Below the pieces are notes generated by a model. That model saw nothing but the letters and a program-made list of their open reading frames with translations, made no database searches and was not told the origin of the DNA. Below are positions 48,475 to 59,905 of a stretch of DNA of 64,000 bases, piece after piece (the first letter of the stretch is position 1; each line of letters opens with the position of its first letter). A program made the translations under genes and the position numbers. The stretch is taken from positions 22,239,578 to 22,303,577 of the forward strand of contig CM032131.1 of NCBI GenBank assembly GCA_018894105.1, read 5' to 3'. This stretch comes from Jacaranda mimosifolia. Its lineage: Eukaryota; Streptophyta; Magnoliopsida; Lamiales; Bignoniaceae.

Positions 48475-48603
48475 CTTTCAGTTATTTTAAGTGAGTGAGA
48501 AGTGGAGTCAAAATTGAAACTTCACATTAGGAATCCAAACTGAGAAAGACATGGGTGGGGACTGAATGTTAAAGTGAAAATGAGTTTTTGAATTTTTAAA
48601 TAA
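48475..48603 (-). repeat. Right terminal inverted repeat of MULE-2, interrupted by the chromovirus
   Basis: Contains GAAAGACATGGGTGGGGACT, GAATGTTAAAGTGAAAATGA and GTTTTTGAATTTTTAAATAA, matching the inverted end of MULE-1. It stops at the chromovirus insertion site and resumes at 57,264 (AATGCCCATAATTT). Confidence 0.75.
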
Positions 48604-48740
48604 TGTAGCGCCCCCACTCGGGATAGCACCTAAGCTGAGGCACCACTCTGATTCAGACTTAAATCTCATACATAATTCTAACAATAGGCCCATCAGAAAA
48701 TTTTTCCACAATTTTCAAAGATAGCAACAAGCTTCAACCT
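48604..48740 (-). repeat. Inverted copy of the chromovirus LTR end
   Basis: On the plus strand this starts TGTAGCGCCCCCACTCGG, then CACCTAAGCTGAGGCACCAC, TTAAATCTCATACATAATTC and AATAGGCCCATCAGAAAA. The minus strand of 57,258-57,125 reads the same with scattered differences (TGTAGTGCCCCCACTCGA, CACCTAAGTTGAAGCACCAC and so on). Similarity stops after AAAGATAGCAACAA on both sides. Confidence 0.8.
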
Positions 48741-49345
48741 AAGCATGTCTTACAAAAGTACAAATTTCAAACTATCGCAAATTCATCATTCATTGTTTCA
48801 TACCTACTACAATTCATAAGTTCAAGTTAGACATCTCACAACATCTCAAAGTTATCACTAAACATATAAGTGATCTATACACAAGTTTAAGCACCTATTC
48901 TATTATAAAACATATTTACATCATTCCAAGCCTGAAGTACAAGATCATCACCAAAACCTATCTGTCTGAAATCTGTCTTGGAGCAATAAGGCAGGAATGT
49001 TTCCTGTTTTGCTATGTTTACTGTTTGATTTTGAATCTGTCATATTCTGTATATTTAATTGATGATCTGTTGAGTTGAACCTTTCTCGATAGATCTTTTC
49101 TGTTATTCTTAAGTTATCCCTTACTAAGTCTTTGGACTTACCCCATCAGAGCCTAGGTTAGCGATGACCTAGGTGTTGAATAGTAATGGGATTCATATCT
49201 AGTTTGGTTGTTTGGATTAGTTAGGTTATGAACTTTAAGCGTTTAAGCATTTGTGGATTCTTATATGACCCAGGACAATGGGAAATAGATTTTATTATGT
49301 AATACTAACAAAATAGATTTTTGTGAACTTTGTGATTATAGCAAG
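48741..49345. other. Unassigned left part of the chromovirus insertion
   Basis: AT-rich, non-coding, no similarity seen by eye to the 3' LTR (55,135-57,258). It could be the rest of a diverged 5' LTR or leader. No TGGTATCAGAGC-type primer-binding site was found. Confidence 0.4.
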
Positions 49346-50179
49346 ATGGCTAACAATCGTAATAAAAGGAAGGAGCTTGCAGAGGGGCCAAGCAAGGAAC
49401 ATTCTAATCCTACGGTCAGACTTTTAGAGGAATAAGTGGCAAGATTGCTAAAGTTGTGTCAATCACTGAAAGACAAGATAAATGACCAGCGTGAGATACT
49501 TATACGTGATCGAGCGGAGGCGTACCAACTGAGGTCGATGATCGGAGCTAGGGATTATCTCATGGATCGACTCATGGGGGATGTGGAACGAGAACGCATG
49601 CAGATTAGTATAGTAGAGGTGCAGGTACAAGGACTTTGTACCATAAAGGAGTAGATGGAAGCTATATTTCGATAGTTAGAGGTAGATTATTGGAGGACTG
49701 TAAAGGTACCCCACCCCGTGATGGACGAGATAAGCCAGATAATAGCCTATTACAATAGGTCCATTGACTAAGTCATATGAGTCGACATAGGGACTGATGT
49801 TGGAGCATGACCTTCAGGGACTCGTCTATCCCCCGAGCTTGAGCGTGCACATGAGGCACATAATGAAGAGCATCCGGAAGAAAACCCTGATGAGAATGCT
49901 GAGGAGGATCCAAAAGAGAACCCAGATGAGGATGCTTAGGAGGATCTGGAAGAAAACCCAAATGAGGATGTCGAGGAGGATCCAGAGGAAGCTGAGGAGA
50001 TCCCAGATGCATATCCTATCCTTGAACCCCCAGTGGTAGTACCGTTGGTGATTGAGGACGAGGGCAACGACGATGATGTAGACCTGAACTGGATGTGGGG
50101 CTCGAACACAATGTGGGATGACTTCGATCAATGGCATGATGCCGAAGCGGACGCTGCGTCTGACATTATTGATGAGTAG
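49346..50179 (+). pseudogene. Acidic 278-codon reading frame upstream of gag, seven stops
   Basis: From ATG 49,346 (MANNRNKRKELAEGPSKEHS) to TAG at 50,177-50,179, 834 bp stay in one frame with no frameshift, interrupted by seven stop codons. The N-terminal half looks like a coiled coil (LLKLCQSLKDKINDQREIL, RDRAEAYQLRSMIGARDYLM, DRLMGDVERERMQ). The C-terminal half is a repeat of EENPDEDAEEDP type (about 49,860-50,000), then PILEPPVVVPLVIEDEGNDD and a Trp/Asp-rich end (WMWGSNTMWDDFDQWHDAEA). I recognise no family. Location between the left end and gag suggests an accessory protein of this retrotransposon lineage; an alternative is a captured host gene. Confidence 0.6.
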
Positions 50180-50613
50180 GGTTATGATAGATGATTTGGT
50201 GCCGTGATGGCATTTTGTATGTGTACTTAGCGTAGTAGTAACTTGGCAGAACTTCTAACTATTAAAATTGCATAACATCGGCTAATATTTTCCTTTTCTT
50301 TTCCTCTCGCGTAATCATTTTGAATCCGATCAGGCAAATAGTTAGCATGGCCATTTTTGAAAACTTTGAAATTCGTACATACTATTGTAACTTTGCTATT
50401 GCTAACTAAGTATGCTAATGAAGTTATCTTTTATATCTTTTGTCAAACTTCCTTTCTTTCCTGTTTTAAGATATTGGAGCTTATATTAAATTTATTTTGC
50501 TTTTCTTTAATTTTGAAAAGCTCAAGAAATTCTGAAGGATTCTTGAAAGCTAAAGTGATAATTGGCAAATTATAATTGCAGGCTTGAGACTATTCATAAA
50601 TCTCAAAGTGAAA

Positions 50614-51720
50614 GATGGCGTCTCATGGTAGTGCTTTTAGGCCCGCTCTAGCAAGAGCAGGTTGTAGAGGAAGACTAGTTGGTCAGCCTGTTAATGCACC
50701 AAGAATCCCTAGGTAAGAAATACCTACTTATCAGCCACCTGAACCAGAAGAAGAAATTTCACAAACTCCTTATGTGGGTCAGCCAGTGGACACTATGAAT
50801 TAGAGAAGGCCTGGAGCTAGGCAACAAGCTCGATAGCCAGGCAATGAAGTAAGAAGGGTTAATGAGATAAATGAGGATCGAGCATTGGAACGGTTTCTCC
50901 ATTTTTATCTCCCAAAGTTTTTTGGGGAGCTAGACAACCTCAAGGCAGAGGAATGGGTAGAGGACTTGGAGGTCATAGTCAAAACTCTACGATACCCGAA
51001 CGAACAAAAGGTACGATTTGCCACATTTCTACTGGTTGGGTTTGCGAGAAGTTAGTGGAAGATTATAGCTCGCAGATGGACTGCTTCAAGGACCCCCCAG
51101 ACTAGGGATAATTTTACCCAGGAATTTATGGACAAATAAATTCCCTTGGTAGTCAAGCAAGTGAGAGAATGGGAATTTATGAATTTGATCTAAGGAAGCC
51201 AATCTGTCAGTCAGTACGAAGCAACTTTCAGTCGGTTAATACAGTATGCACTGTACATCTTGGAAGATGAAAGTCAACAGATTCAACGGTTTGTTTAAGG
51301 ACTAAGGCCAGAGCTTAGATGGGGTCTAGCCATCTTCGACCTACTGAATTTCAACCTGGTAGTAAGCAAGGCACTGCAGTATGAATCAGAACTACAAGAA
51401 ATTCAAAAAATCGAAGACAGGGGTTGGAAAGGAAGACCACCCTCAGGATGACCCAGTGGTGATAGCAAGAAACAACCTAGGTTACAAACTGGAGGCATAT
51501 CCCAACGAGTTCCTAAGATTGATGAGACAATAAATCGGGCTCAAGATAAGGTATCAACATCGTGTGGATTCTACGGATCAACTAGCTATGAAGAAGTGAA
51601 TTGTTGGCGGAAGCAGGGCAAATGCCTAAGGTGTGGAAGTAGTCAACATTTTTTGAAAGATTACCTGGGAAAGAAAAATCCAGCGCTTGTAGGAAGATGG
51701 AAGTAGAAAGTTCAGGCTCG
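50614..51720 (+). pseudogene. Gag of the chromovirus
   Basis: Begins MASHGSAFRPALARAG. The capsid region shows NEDRALERFLHFYLPKFFGE, KAEEWVEDLEVIVKTL, RYPNEQKVRFATFLLVG and VSQYEATFSRLIQYALYI. A zinc knuckle at 51,623-51,664 reads CLRCGSSQHFLKDY, where the last cysteine has become tyrosine. About eight stop codons but little frameshifting. Confidence 0.82.
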
Positions 51721-52330
51721 TGCATTTTCCCTAACCGGAGAGGATGCACTAGATCCCAATGAGGTGGTTGAAGGTATGATTACTATCTCCAAAAATCTTG
51801 GTAAAGTATTATATGATCCTGGAGCATCCCATTCATTTAATCTGTTGATTTTTCTCAAAAATTAAATGTGCAACCTGAAACCATGGCTTACCAACTTGAA
51901 GTACAAACACCCTTAGGAGTAGGGTTAGTCACAGATATCATGTATTGGGATTGTTCGATCATGATCGAGGGCTGAGTGTATCCAACCAATCTAATACGAA
52001 TGCCCATTCAAGGGTATAACGTAATTCTTGGGATGGATTGGCTGAATCATCATCAGGCACATGTGAATTATTACACCAAGTGCATCACACTCAGGGAAGG
52101 AACCTCGATATCTTCATGCCCCTCGGCAGATAATGCATCTCCAATACCAATCGTATCAGCGTTAAAAGCCAAACAGATTTTGAATGAAGGTAGGTAAGGA
52201 TTTTCGCATACCTCGTTAAAAAACCACGGGATACAGTTAGGATCGATGACGTAGAAGTAGTAGCAGAATATCCAGAGGTATTTCCTGAAGAATTAAACTC
52301 ACTACCCCCAGACAGAGAGATAGAGTTTGT
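51720..52330 (+). pseudogene. Aspartic protease region of the chromovirus
   Basis: RAFSLTGEDALDPNEVVEGM, then VLYDPGASHSFN (active-site region, with PGAS in place of the usual D-S/T-G-A/S), and after a frameshift PIQGYNVILGMDWLNHHQAH and TKCITLREG. The order matches retropepsins of Tekay/Del chromoviruses. Confidence 0.75.
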
Positions 52331-53060
52331 CATTCACACTCTATTGTGGGCTACGCCATTCTCCAAGACTCCGTACCGAATGGCGCTTGCTGAACTTAAG
52401 GAGTTGAAGAGTCAACTGCAGGAGTTGATAGAGAAGAAGTTAATTAGACCCAGCACATCCCATTGGGGAGCCCCATGCTGTTTGTCAAGAAGAAGGACGG
52501 GTCTTTGAGGATGTGCATCGACTATCGGGAATTGAACAAGGTCACTATAAAAAATAAGTACCCTTTGCCACATGTCGAGGATTTATTTGACCTATTGCAA
52601 GGGTCAAGGATCTTCTCCAAGCTGGACTTAAAATAGGGATATTATCAATTGAAGATCAAAGAAGAAGATATCCCTAAGACAACTTTCAATTCTCGGTATG
52701 GTCACTTTGAGTTTGTAGTAATGCCATTTGGTCTAACCAAAGCCCTGGCGGCATTCATGGACTTGATGCACCAAATTTTTAGGCTGTACTTGGATCAGTT
52801 TGTGGTCATCTTTATCGGCGACATCCTTGTATTCTCTAAATCCAAGGAAGAACACAGAAAGCACTTACACATAGTTCTAAAAACTCTGAAAGAGCATCAG
52901 ATGTACGCTAAGTTTAGTAAGTGCGAATTCTGGATTGAGAAAGTAACCTTTCTGGGTTATGTAATCACTCAAGGCAGGCTAGAAGTGGACCCCTCTAAAG
53001 TGGAAGTGATTGTCAATTGGAGGAGACCCAGAACCATTACTGAAGTTTGGAGCTTTTAGG
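52331..53060 (+). pseudogene. Reverse transcriptase of the chromovirus, active-site residue changed
   Basis: Visible blocks are [59 protein letters not shown], a stop, [37 protein letters not shown] and [20 protein letters not shown]. The motif that should carry two adjacent aspartates reads FIGDILVFS; the codon at 52,817-52,819 is GGC (Gly). Stops at about 52,635 and 53,058 also break it. Confidence 0.87.
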
Positions 53061-53640
53061 GATTGGCCGGATACTATCGGAGATTTGTCCAAGATTTCTC
53101 CAAAATAGTTGGTCTGTTGATCAAGTTAACTCAGAAAGACCAGCTGTTTGATTTGAATGAGGAGTGTGAGAAGAGCTTTCAAGAGTTGAAGAACCGCCTA
53201 ACTGCAGCTCCAGTTTTAGCCCTTCCAGACGGGTTAAATGACTTTGTGGTACATAAGCTTCATATAAAGGGCTAGGATGCGTGTTGATGTAGAGAGGGCG
53301 TGCATCGCTTACGCATCTAGGAAGTTAAAGCCTCATGATGAGAACTATCCAACTCATGATTTGGAGCTAGCAGCGATCATTTTTACATTATCCAAGTGGA
53401 GGTATTACCTCTATGGAGCTACATTTGAGGTATATACAGATCACAAAAGCCTCAAATATCTACATTCGCAAAAAGATCTGAACATGAGGCAGCATAGATG
53501 GGTGAGGTTTCTAGAAGATTATGACTTCTCTATCGTCTACCATCCAGGAAAAACAAATATGGTACCTAATGCCTTAAGCCAGAATGCGGGAATGGCTCAT
53601 CTGCAAGGGATAGGAACATCTAAAGGATTGAGTACGGGTG
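53061..53640 (+). pseudogene. Connection and RNase H region of the chromovirus
   Basis: GLAGYYRRFVQDFSKIVGLL and LTQKDQLFDLNEECEKSFQE lead into the RNase [61 protein letters not shown] and [20 protein letters not shown]. One frame change near 53,275. It ends in [14 protein letters not shown]. Confidence 0.85.
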
Positions 53641-54760
53641 CTGTGCTATGATTAAAACAGCGAATTTGGGTTGCAGGAGTGAAAGTACAGCTTGAACTAC
53701 ACGATGAAATTTGACAGGCCCAAGCCAGAGATAAGTAGATGCAGAAACAAAGAGAATTAGTTGGAAATTCTGAAGGACCCGAGTACAGTATCGATGGTCA
53801 AGGCACATTGCTATTTCGCAAAAGAATTTGTGTGCCTGAAGAAATGAAGGGGAGCTTACTAGAAGAGGCACACAGAACGAGATATGCAATACATCCGGGC
53901 GGGATAAAGATGTATCAGGATTTAAAGAAACAGTTCTTGTGGAATAGGATGAAGAAAGATATAGCAGATTATGTGCAGAAATGTCTAAGCCAGTTAGTGA
54001 AAGCAGAACACCAACAACCATCTGGGTTGTTGCAGCCACTTCCCATCCCTGACTGGAAATGAGAACAAGTGACCATGGACTTTGTGATCGGTCTACCGAA
54101 AGTTAGAGAAGGTGATGACAATATTTGGGTGATAGTGGATCGTTTGACAAAGTCTGCACATTTTCTACCAGTCGGAACAGACTACAAGGTTGAGAAACTA
54201 GCAAAGTTATATATTAAGGAGATCGTCATGTTACACGGGATTCCAACCAATATTGTATCTGATCGGGACCCAAAGTTCACATTGAGACTTTGGAAAAGTT
54301 TGCAGAGACATTTGGGAACAAGATTACAATTTAGCTCAGCTGCTCATCCTCAGACTGACGGACAGTCAGAAAGGGTCATTCGGATTTTGGAAGACATGCT
54401 GCGAGCTTGTGTTCTGGATTTCGGTGGAGTTGGACCCGACATCTGCCTCTGGTTGAGTTTGCCTACAATAACAGCTATCAGTCTATTATTCAAATGGCAC
54501 AGTATGGACGAAAATGTTAGTCCCCGTTGTATTGGGATCTAGTAGAGTACAAAGGTACCATTGATGTGTCTCCGGGAACTGTGAAGCTTGAACTGATTTA
54601 AGAGACTGTCGAGAAGGTACATGGTTATTAAACAGCAAATGAAAGCTGCTCAGGACCAATAGAAATGTTATGTAGATAAACGAAGGAAAGATTTGGAGTT
54701 TGAAGTGGGTGATCGAGTGTTCCTCAAGGTATCCTCAAGGAAAGGGATCAGAAGAATTGG
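53641..54760 (+). pseudogene. Integrase of the chromovirus
   Basis: The zinc-binding domain (HRTRYAIHPGGIKMYQDL ... KCLSQLVKAEHQ) keeps the histidines and first cysteine but has lost the second. The catalytic core is nearly continuous from 54,069: TMDFVIGLPKVREGDDNIWV, IVDRLTKSAHFLPVG, VSDRDPKFTLRLWKSLQRHL and HPQTDGQSERVIRILEDMLR, so the D, D and E positions are present. The C-terminal part with DRVFLKVSSRKGIRR-type sequence follows in another frame. Confidence 0.85.
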
Positions 54761-54769
54761 CAAAGGCGA

Positions 54770-55123
54770 AAAGCTGAGTCCGAGGTATGTATGACCCTAT
54801 GAAATAAGTGAGAAAGTTGGACCAGTGGCTTATCGTCTTGTACTCCCCCAGAACCCAATCGGGATACACGATGTCTTTCATGTGTCTCAGCTCCGGAAAT
54901 ACTATCCCAATCCTTCCCAATCATATCACCTAAGGTCATGCAATTGAAAGGTGATTTGACATACGAGGAACAACCTGTTCGTATCTTGGATTGAAAATTT
55001 CGGGAGCTTAGGAATCAGAGGATTCCCCAAGTGAAAGTACTGTGGTGCAACCACAATGTGGAAGAAGCAAGTTGGGAGCAAGAGGATCTCATGCGCCAGC
55101 AATATCTTGAGCTCTTCTGTTAG
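54770..55123 (+). pseudogene. Integrase C-terminus with GPY/F remnant and chromodomain
   Basis: LSPRYV, a stop in place of the Gly of the GPY/F motif, then PYEISEKVGPVAYRLVLPQN and DVFHVSQLRKYYPNP. The chromodomain is recognisable at 54,960-55,123: EEQPVRILD, a stop, KFRELRNQRIPQVKVLW, VEEASWEQEDLMRQQYLELF. Its presence places the element among chromoviruses; in that group it directs integration through chromatin marks. Confidence 0.82.
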
Positions 55124-55132
55124 AGGGGGAGG
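55122..55132 (+). other. Polypurine tract of the chromovirus
   Basis: AGAGGGGGAGG directly after the pol stop codon and directly before TTTGAAACACCCC, where the 3' LTR is taken to begin. Confidence 0.75.
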
Positions 55133-55134
55133 TT

Positions 55135-57258
55135 TGAAACACCCCAAAAATTTCATGATTTGTAGAATTTAATTTTAATATATTTAAATTTCATGAATCT
55201 TATGTTATACTTGCTAATTTACTATTTTATTAAATTTTGGTGGTCAACTTGTTAATAAGAAAACTTCAATTTTTAGAAATTTTAAAAGTTTGGGGTCAAT
55301 TCAAAATATATCAAAACCTGATTGAACACTTTTTGAAAATATTGGGGTTGTATGGAAGGACTTTGGTCAACGGGGTTAAAGTTATATTTTTCAAAGATTT
55401 CAAGGACTCCATTAGAGTTATTTGAAAACCTTGGGGGTAAATCTGAAAAATAAAAAAAAATTATTTTATAAATAGCAAAATTGCATTTTGAACCTCCATT
55501 TCCTTTTTCCTCCTTCACTCGCGACCAACCACAACCACCACCAGTGATCTCCCTTCGACGGACATTTTTCCCCAAACCACTCCAACTAAAATACTCTCCA
55601 CACCTCCAGCTACACTTGCACACCACATGCACGGTTGAATGGGGGGCGGGTCATTGGAAACTGGAAGCTGAAAACTGGTAGCGGTGGACTTTGACGAGCA
55701 TGGCAGAGCACCGCCAAAACCTGATTTTGGATGGATATTCTGGAAGCCCTCGGTACGGAGAAGCTCAAAACAGCTTTGCATGTGAGTTTGGTATGGCGAC
55801 GGTGACAGAAAATGGTGATCGGAGTGCGGTGGTGAAAGACCCATTTGGATGCTGTTGAGCTCGATTGAAGGTGATCTGGGTCACAGAGCTGGAAACTGAT
55901 AGTAGCATTGGACTCAGGAGCTTGAGAGGAGCATTTTGGTGGTGACATCGGGTTACTCCGGTGGCAGCGGCGGAGAGGCAATTTCACCTCCTCGACGCAA
56001 CAAACACACCGGCGTATTTGGTTTGTGGTTTCGGAACTTCGGTGGCCAATCTTGAAAATTTTATTGGATGTACTTTGATATATATATGTATGCATATCGT
56101 ACCTTACCTTTGGAAATATTATATTATATGCCTAGAATGAAGAGTTGGGAATGATTGATATATATATATATAGGTGTGCAAGATTCCCATGCAAGAAGAA
56201 TATAGGTGGACTCGGACATGCTATGCTAATTGCCAAATTTGGATTTAATAATTATTCCAAAGACTATATAATATAAGACTAAGTGGCATTTGACTAGGAT
56301 TAATTGTAGAGATTAGACTATTTAGTATGGATTGATAGGATGATAATATGATACGACTTTGTAGTTAAGAACGAGATATCATGCTATTTTGGATCTGATA
56401 TAGAACGTCGTGATAAACTATAGAATAGTTAATTTATTGGAGTACTTTGTGTGGATACTACCTTTTGAGCTTATATCATCATGTTGATCAATAAGTTAAT
56501 AATGTTAGAGTACTTATTATACAATTCTAGAAGGTTATTAGAGATGAGTTGGAGTCTTGACTATGGAAATATTATTTTGACTAGGTGACAAAGAAATGAG
56601 TCCTGTCAATTAGTAGATTGCGGGCTGTAGTTGTTTTGCTGAAACTACAAGAGGTGAGGGTCTGCCAATCTGGTGCCTTTTCTAACCCTATTTGAGTTTT
56701 CGATTTCTATACCACACTCTGTTTGTTTGAAATCTAAAATGTGTTGGAATTTTGATTTGTTATCTGTATCCGATTTGAACACCACTGTAAGGGTCTGCCA
56801 ATCTGGCACCTTTCCTCACTATTTGTTATTTGTGATAAACCTCTGTGTGGGTTTTCTATTCCGTACCACACACTGTTTGTTTGAAATATGAAATGTGTTG
56901 GAATTCTGATTTGTTATTTGTTATTCGATTTGAACACCCCTGTGAGGTTATCTTTGATATCGATTCTATTTTTGTCTATTCTGGTACCTAGAACCTTATA
57001 TGTTATCTGTATCTCAGTTGCCTGTCTGTCTATCTCGTATCTGTATTGATCTGTGCCGTTCTCTATTGCCTTGCCGGTATATTTGTTTATCTGTTTAACT
57101 TTATTTGGCCATGTTGGCTTATCTAAATCTGTTTGTTGCTATCTTTGAAAATTTTGAAATTTTTTCTAATGGGCCTATTGTTAGAATTATCTATGAGATT
57201 TAAGTCTAAATCAGAGTGGTGCTTCAACTTAGGTGTTATTTCGAGTGGGGGCACTACA
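55135..57258 (+). repeat. Presumed 3' LTR of the chromovirus
   Basis: Starts TGAAACACCCC after the polypurine tract and ends GTGGGGGCACTACA before the AATAA duplication, 2,124 bp. It includes a duplicated segment: ATCTGGTGCCTTTTCTAACC...CACACTCTGTTTGTTTGAAA at about 56,670-56,740 and a similar stretch at 56,795-56,890. No direct copy was found upstream of gag. Confidence 0.65.
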
Positions 57259-57272
57259 AATAAAATGCCCAT

Positions 57273-59905
57273 AATTTAATATATACCTATTTTAATTTTG
57301 TCAAACTCAAAATAAAATTTTAAATTCAAATTCACAATCAAGTAATCAAATGAAACAATTAGGTTACACCCATTTGAGTATTTTCATTCCATTTGTGTGA
57401 AAAAAATGCTATTAAGGTTTAGTTATAAAAAAAAAACTTAACAGACTTGCAAAATAATCAAAATTCATTTTTTTTACTTCAACGTAATTGAGGCAAAGAA
57501 ACAAAAGTAATTGAATATTTTTTTAAAAAGATCTTTTTGAATTTCTTTGTTTTTTAACGCTACAAGTGAGAAATTTTTTTCCACTATACATGTGAAAAAT
57601 AGGCTCAAAAAAAAAATGAAAGATAACTTTTTAGCCAATTGTTTAGTTACATATATTGAGAATGATATTACTAAAAATTTTGGTATTGATTCGATCATTG
57701 ATGAAATTTATGATATAAAAATTGTCGTACTTAACTTCAAAGAAGATAATGCATTTCGTATTCGTAAATTATAAAATTCATGTTTAACTCTTATATATTT
57801 ATAAGTTTTGACCTCTCATACTCTCATTTCTGAATTTGTCCCTTTGTGGAGTCAGGGCTCCATCTGATATAATCATTGATTCAGTTGTGTGTGTGTGTTT
57901 CCCTTAAAAATATAGTAGCAAACATCTACTGAAGTACTGCATATCATTTTGAACTTTTAATTTAACTAAAAGATCCTTTGCACTATTATTAAATTTTAGC
58001 TAATTTGATGATATTAGTTAATATTTTAATTGAAAAGGTCCCTATATTTGTGCAAGTTACGTCAATTTTAATTGAAAATTTTCTTAACTTTTTATGTGCG
58101 AGTGTATTTAAAAAATTGTATTAAAGGTCATTTGTTTTGGTTTTTTAGTGAACAGTCAAGTACATTGATTTGTAATAATATTAATTTTGTTTGATTGTGT
58201 TTTGGTTGATTTGGAGAAAATACTTTAAAAAAATGTATTTTGATAATGTGATCGAAAAATGAAACATTTATTTGATTTTATATTGAGGGTTTGTGGAGAA
58301 TATTTTGTAATAAATTGATTTGGAATTGTTTTGGAAGTCGGAGGGTAACAGTTTTTACTGAAAATATCACATTAGTTAAGTTTTCATTGAGTTAGTGTGG
58401 TAAATTTGAATTTTTTACGTATATAAATATAATGATTATTTATATATATGTGGATTGCTACACATATAGTTATAATATATTTTGAGAAAATATTTTGAAA
58501 AAAAATATTATTTTGGTACTGATCTCAAAAATTGTATGGTCTTTCTAGGAATTGGAAGTTTTGTGAGAGATGAAATCAGTTCTTGAAAAACACAAACAAA
58601 TAAGGCGTTAATTAATAGTTATAACTGCTAAAATCAAATACCACACAAATTAAAACCAAACTAATCTCACACTTAAAGTTTGAGTCAAAATCCGGATTTC
58701 ATTGGAGCGTTGAACTTTACCATTTGAATTAGAGTTTGCTAGCATGAAGGACAAGCTTTTGACATGTTGAAAATGGATAAATAATGCAACATGTAATAAA
58801 TTTTCATTTACCATTCAATTTCTGGTAATATTAATATGCGTCCAACTTTATCAATAAAGGTCCAAAGTGCTAGATCAAACAGCAAACATAAAATTCCACA
58901 GCTTTCTAGTTCTAAATTTAATTCAACCAAAAAGTTTATATCTTTACTCGCTTTTATAATAATTGTTTTTTGACAGTAAATAATTACAAATTATTGATCG
59001 TGATTTTTATTAAATCGATGTTTATTAATAGCTCAAAGGATTGATGTATCAAAATCATTTTACTTAAAAAAAAAGAAAAGAAGAAGAAAACTTCAAATTC
59101 AACTAGTATATAACTAAATGAAAATTGTAAAAATTTCAAGCTCTTGATGAGATTCAACTAATTCATTCATTTGCCAACCTCAATGCTACCAATGTGTTTT
59201 AACTCTTCCAGTAAAATATAACCAAATGAAACTTGTTTTCATAAACATGCACGAACATCATAGACCTGTTACAATTCAAACTCCCGACCTTCCAGACCTT
59301 CCAAATTATATAGGAGACTTGTGTCACTGGATCACAGGACAAATAAATCTTTTAATGATCAATATCTTGCCGAAACGTGTCAAGGAACTCGTATGATTGA
59401 TTATTAATATGTTCTAAACTCAGGTCAGCTACTCAGTCAATCAAACCCCTCCGGCACAAATCTTAAAGGAGCAAATAAACGCAAAATAAAATCATGTGGA
59501 AGATAACAAAAAGCAAAACAAGTACTTGGTTTTGTACAAGTTGAAGCTTGGGCTTAAAACAAGCAAGTGGGAGCCCGCCATCAGCAAGGTGGGAGCCATT
59601 TTCAGCCACTTTTTTGCAACTAGTTAAAAGAGACAGGTTAGAGAGGGAAAAAGGGCTTTTATAGGAGGAAAGGATATGAATTGGTGGTAATCGTGGACTC
59701 TCTCATTACCTTCACTTTTTCCTTCAAACAAATAAGGCTGGGATATACACACACCTGAGCAGCTTTCCTAAACGTTGGTTTTGTGTGTGGCTCTCTTTCC
59801 TTATCCCTGCCAACAATCCCCCACCCTTTTTAACAATATATATTTTGGGTGGATTTTATCTCTCGTTTCTTCCCTTCATCTGGTCATTGGCATACATGAT
59901 ATAAT
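57273..59905. other. Intergenic region and promoter side of the LCM methyltransferase gene
   Basis: 57,300-59,500 is AT-rich and without recognisable genes. 59,640-59,905 is more balanced and contains CT-rich leader sequence (CTCTCTCATTACCTTCAC, CTTTTTCCTTC) ahead of the ATG at 59,906; a weak TTTTATAG at about 59,656 might be the TATA box. Confidence 0.45.

Larger units (their letters stand above)
48604..57258 (+). mobile_element. Decayed Tekay/Del-like chromovirus (Ty3/Gypsy) with rearranged 5' end
   Basis: The insertion is bounded by TGTAG at 48,604 and CTACA at 57,258, with AATAA on both sides (48,599-48,603; 57,259-57,263), a plausible 5-bp target duplication. Inside, on the plus strand, are an unassigned acidic reading frame (49,346-50,179), gag (from 50,614), protease, reverse transcriptase, RNase H, integrase and a chromodomain ending at 55,123. 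A polypurine tract (AGAGGGGGAGG, 55,122-55,132) precedes the presumed 3' LTR. The two outer ends match in inverted, not direct, orientation, and I found no direct copy of the 3' LTR on the left. Many stops show it is inactive. Confidence 0.82.
37312..57272 (+). mobile_element. MULE-2: relative of MULE-1 with two nested retrotransposons
   Basis: The left end (TTTAATTGGCTTAAAATCCC, CAAACTCATTTTCAATTTTA, then TTCACTCCCCATCTCAACTT) matches MULE-1's left end. The right end at 48,475-48,603 (GGTGGGGACTGAATGTTAAA, GTGAAAATGAGTTTTTGAAT) matches MULE-1's right end and continues for a few bases after the chromovirus at 57,264. Between them are a decayed gene remnant, a tandem array like that of MULE-1, a gag-only LTR element (43,822-48,010) and the shared right sub-terminal arm. 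The chromovirus (48,604-57,258) lies inside the right inverted end. Without insertions the element would be about 7 kb. I could not find its target duplication, so outer ends are accurate only to about 15 bp. Confidence 0.8.

Noticed and set aside
55282..56095. Minus-strand frames of 109-161 codons in the 3' LTR of the chromovirus
   Set aside because: They overlap each other within LTR sequence, have no domain, and are best explained by locally GC-richer DNA.
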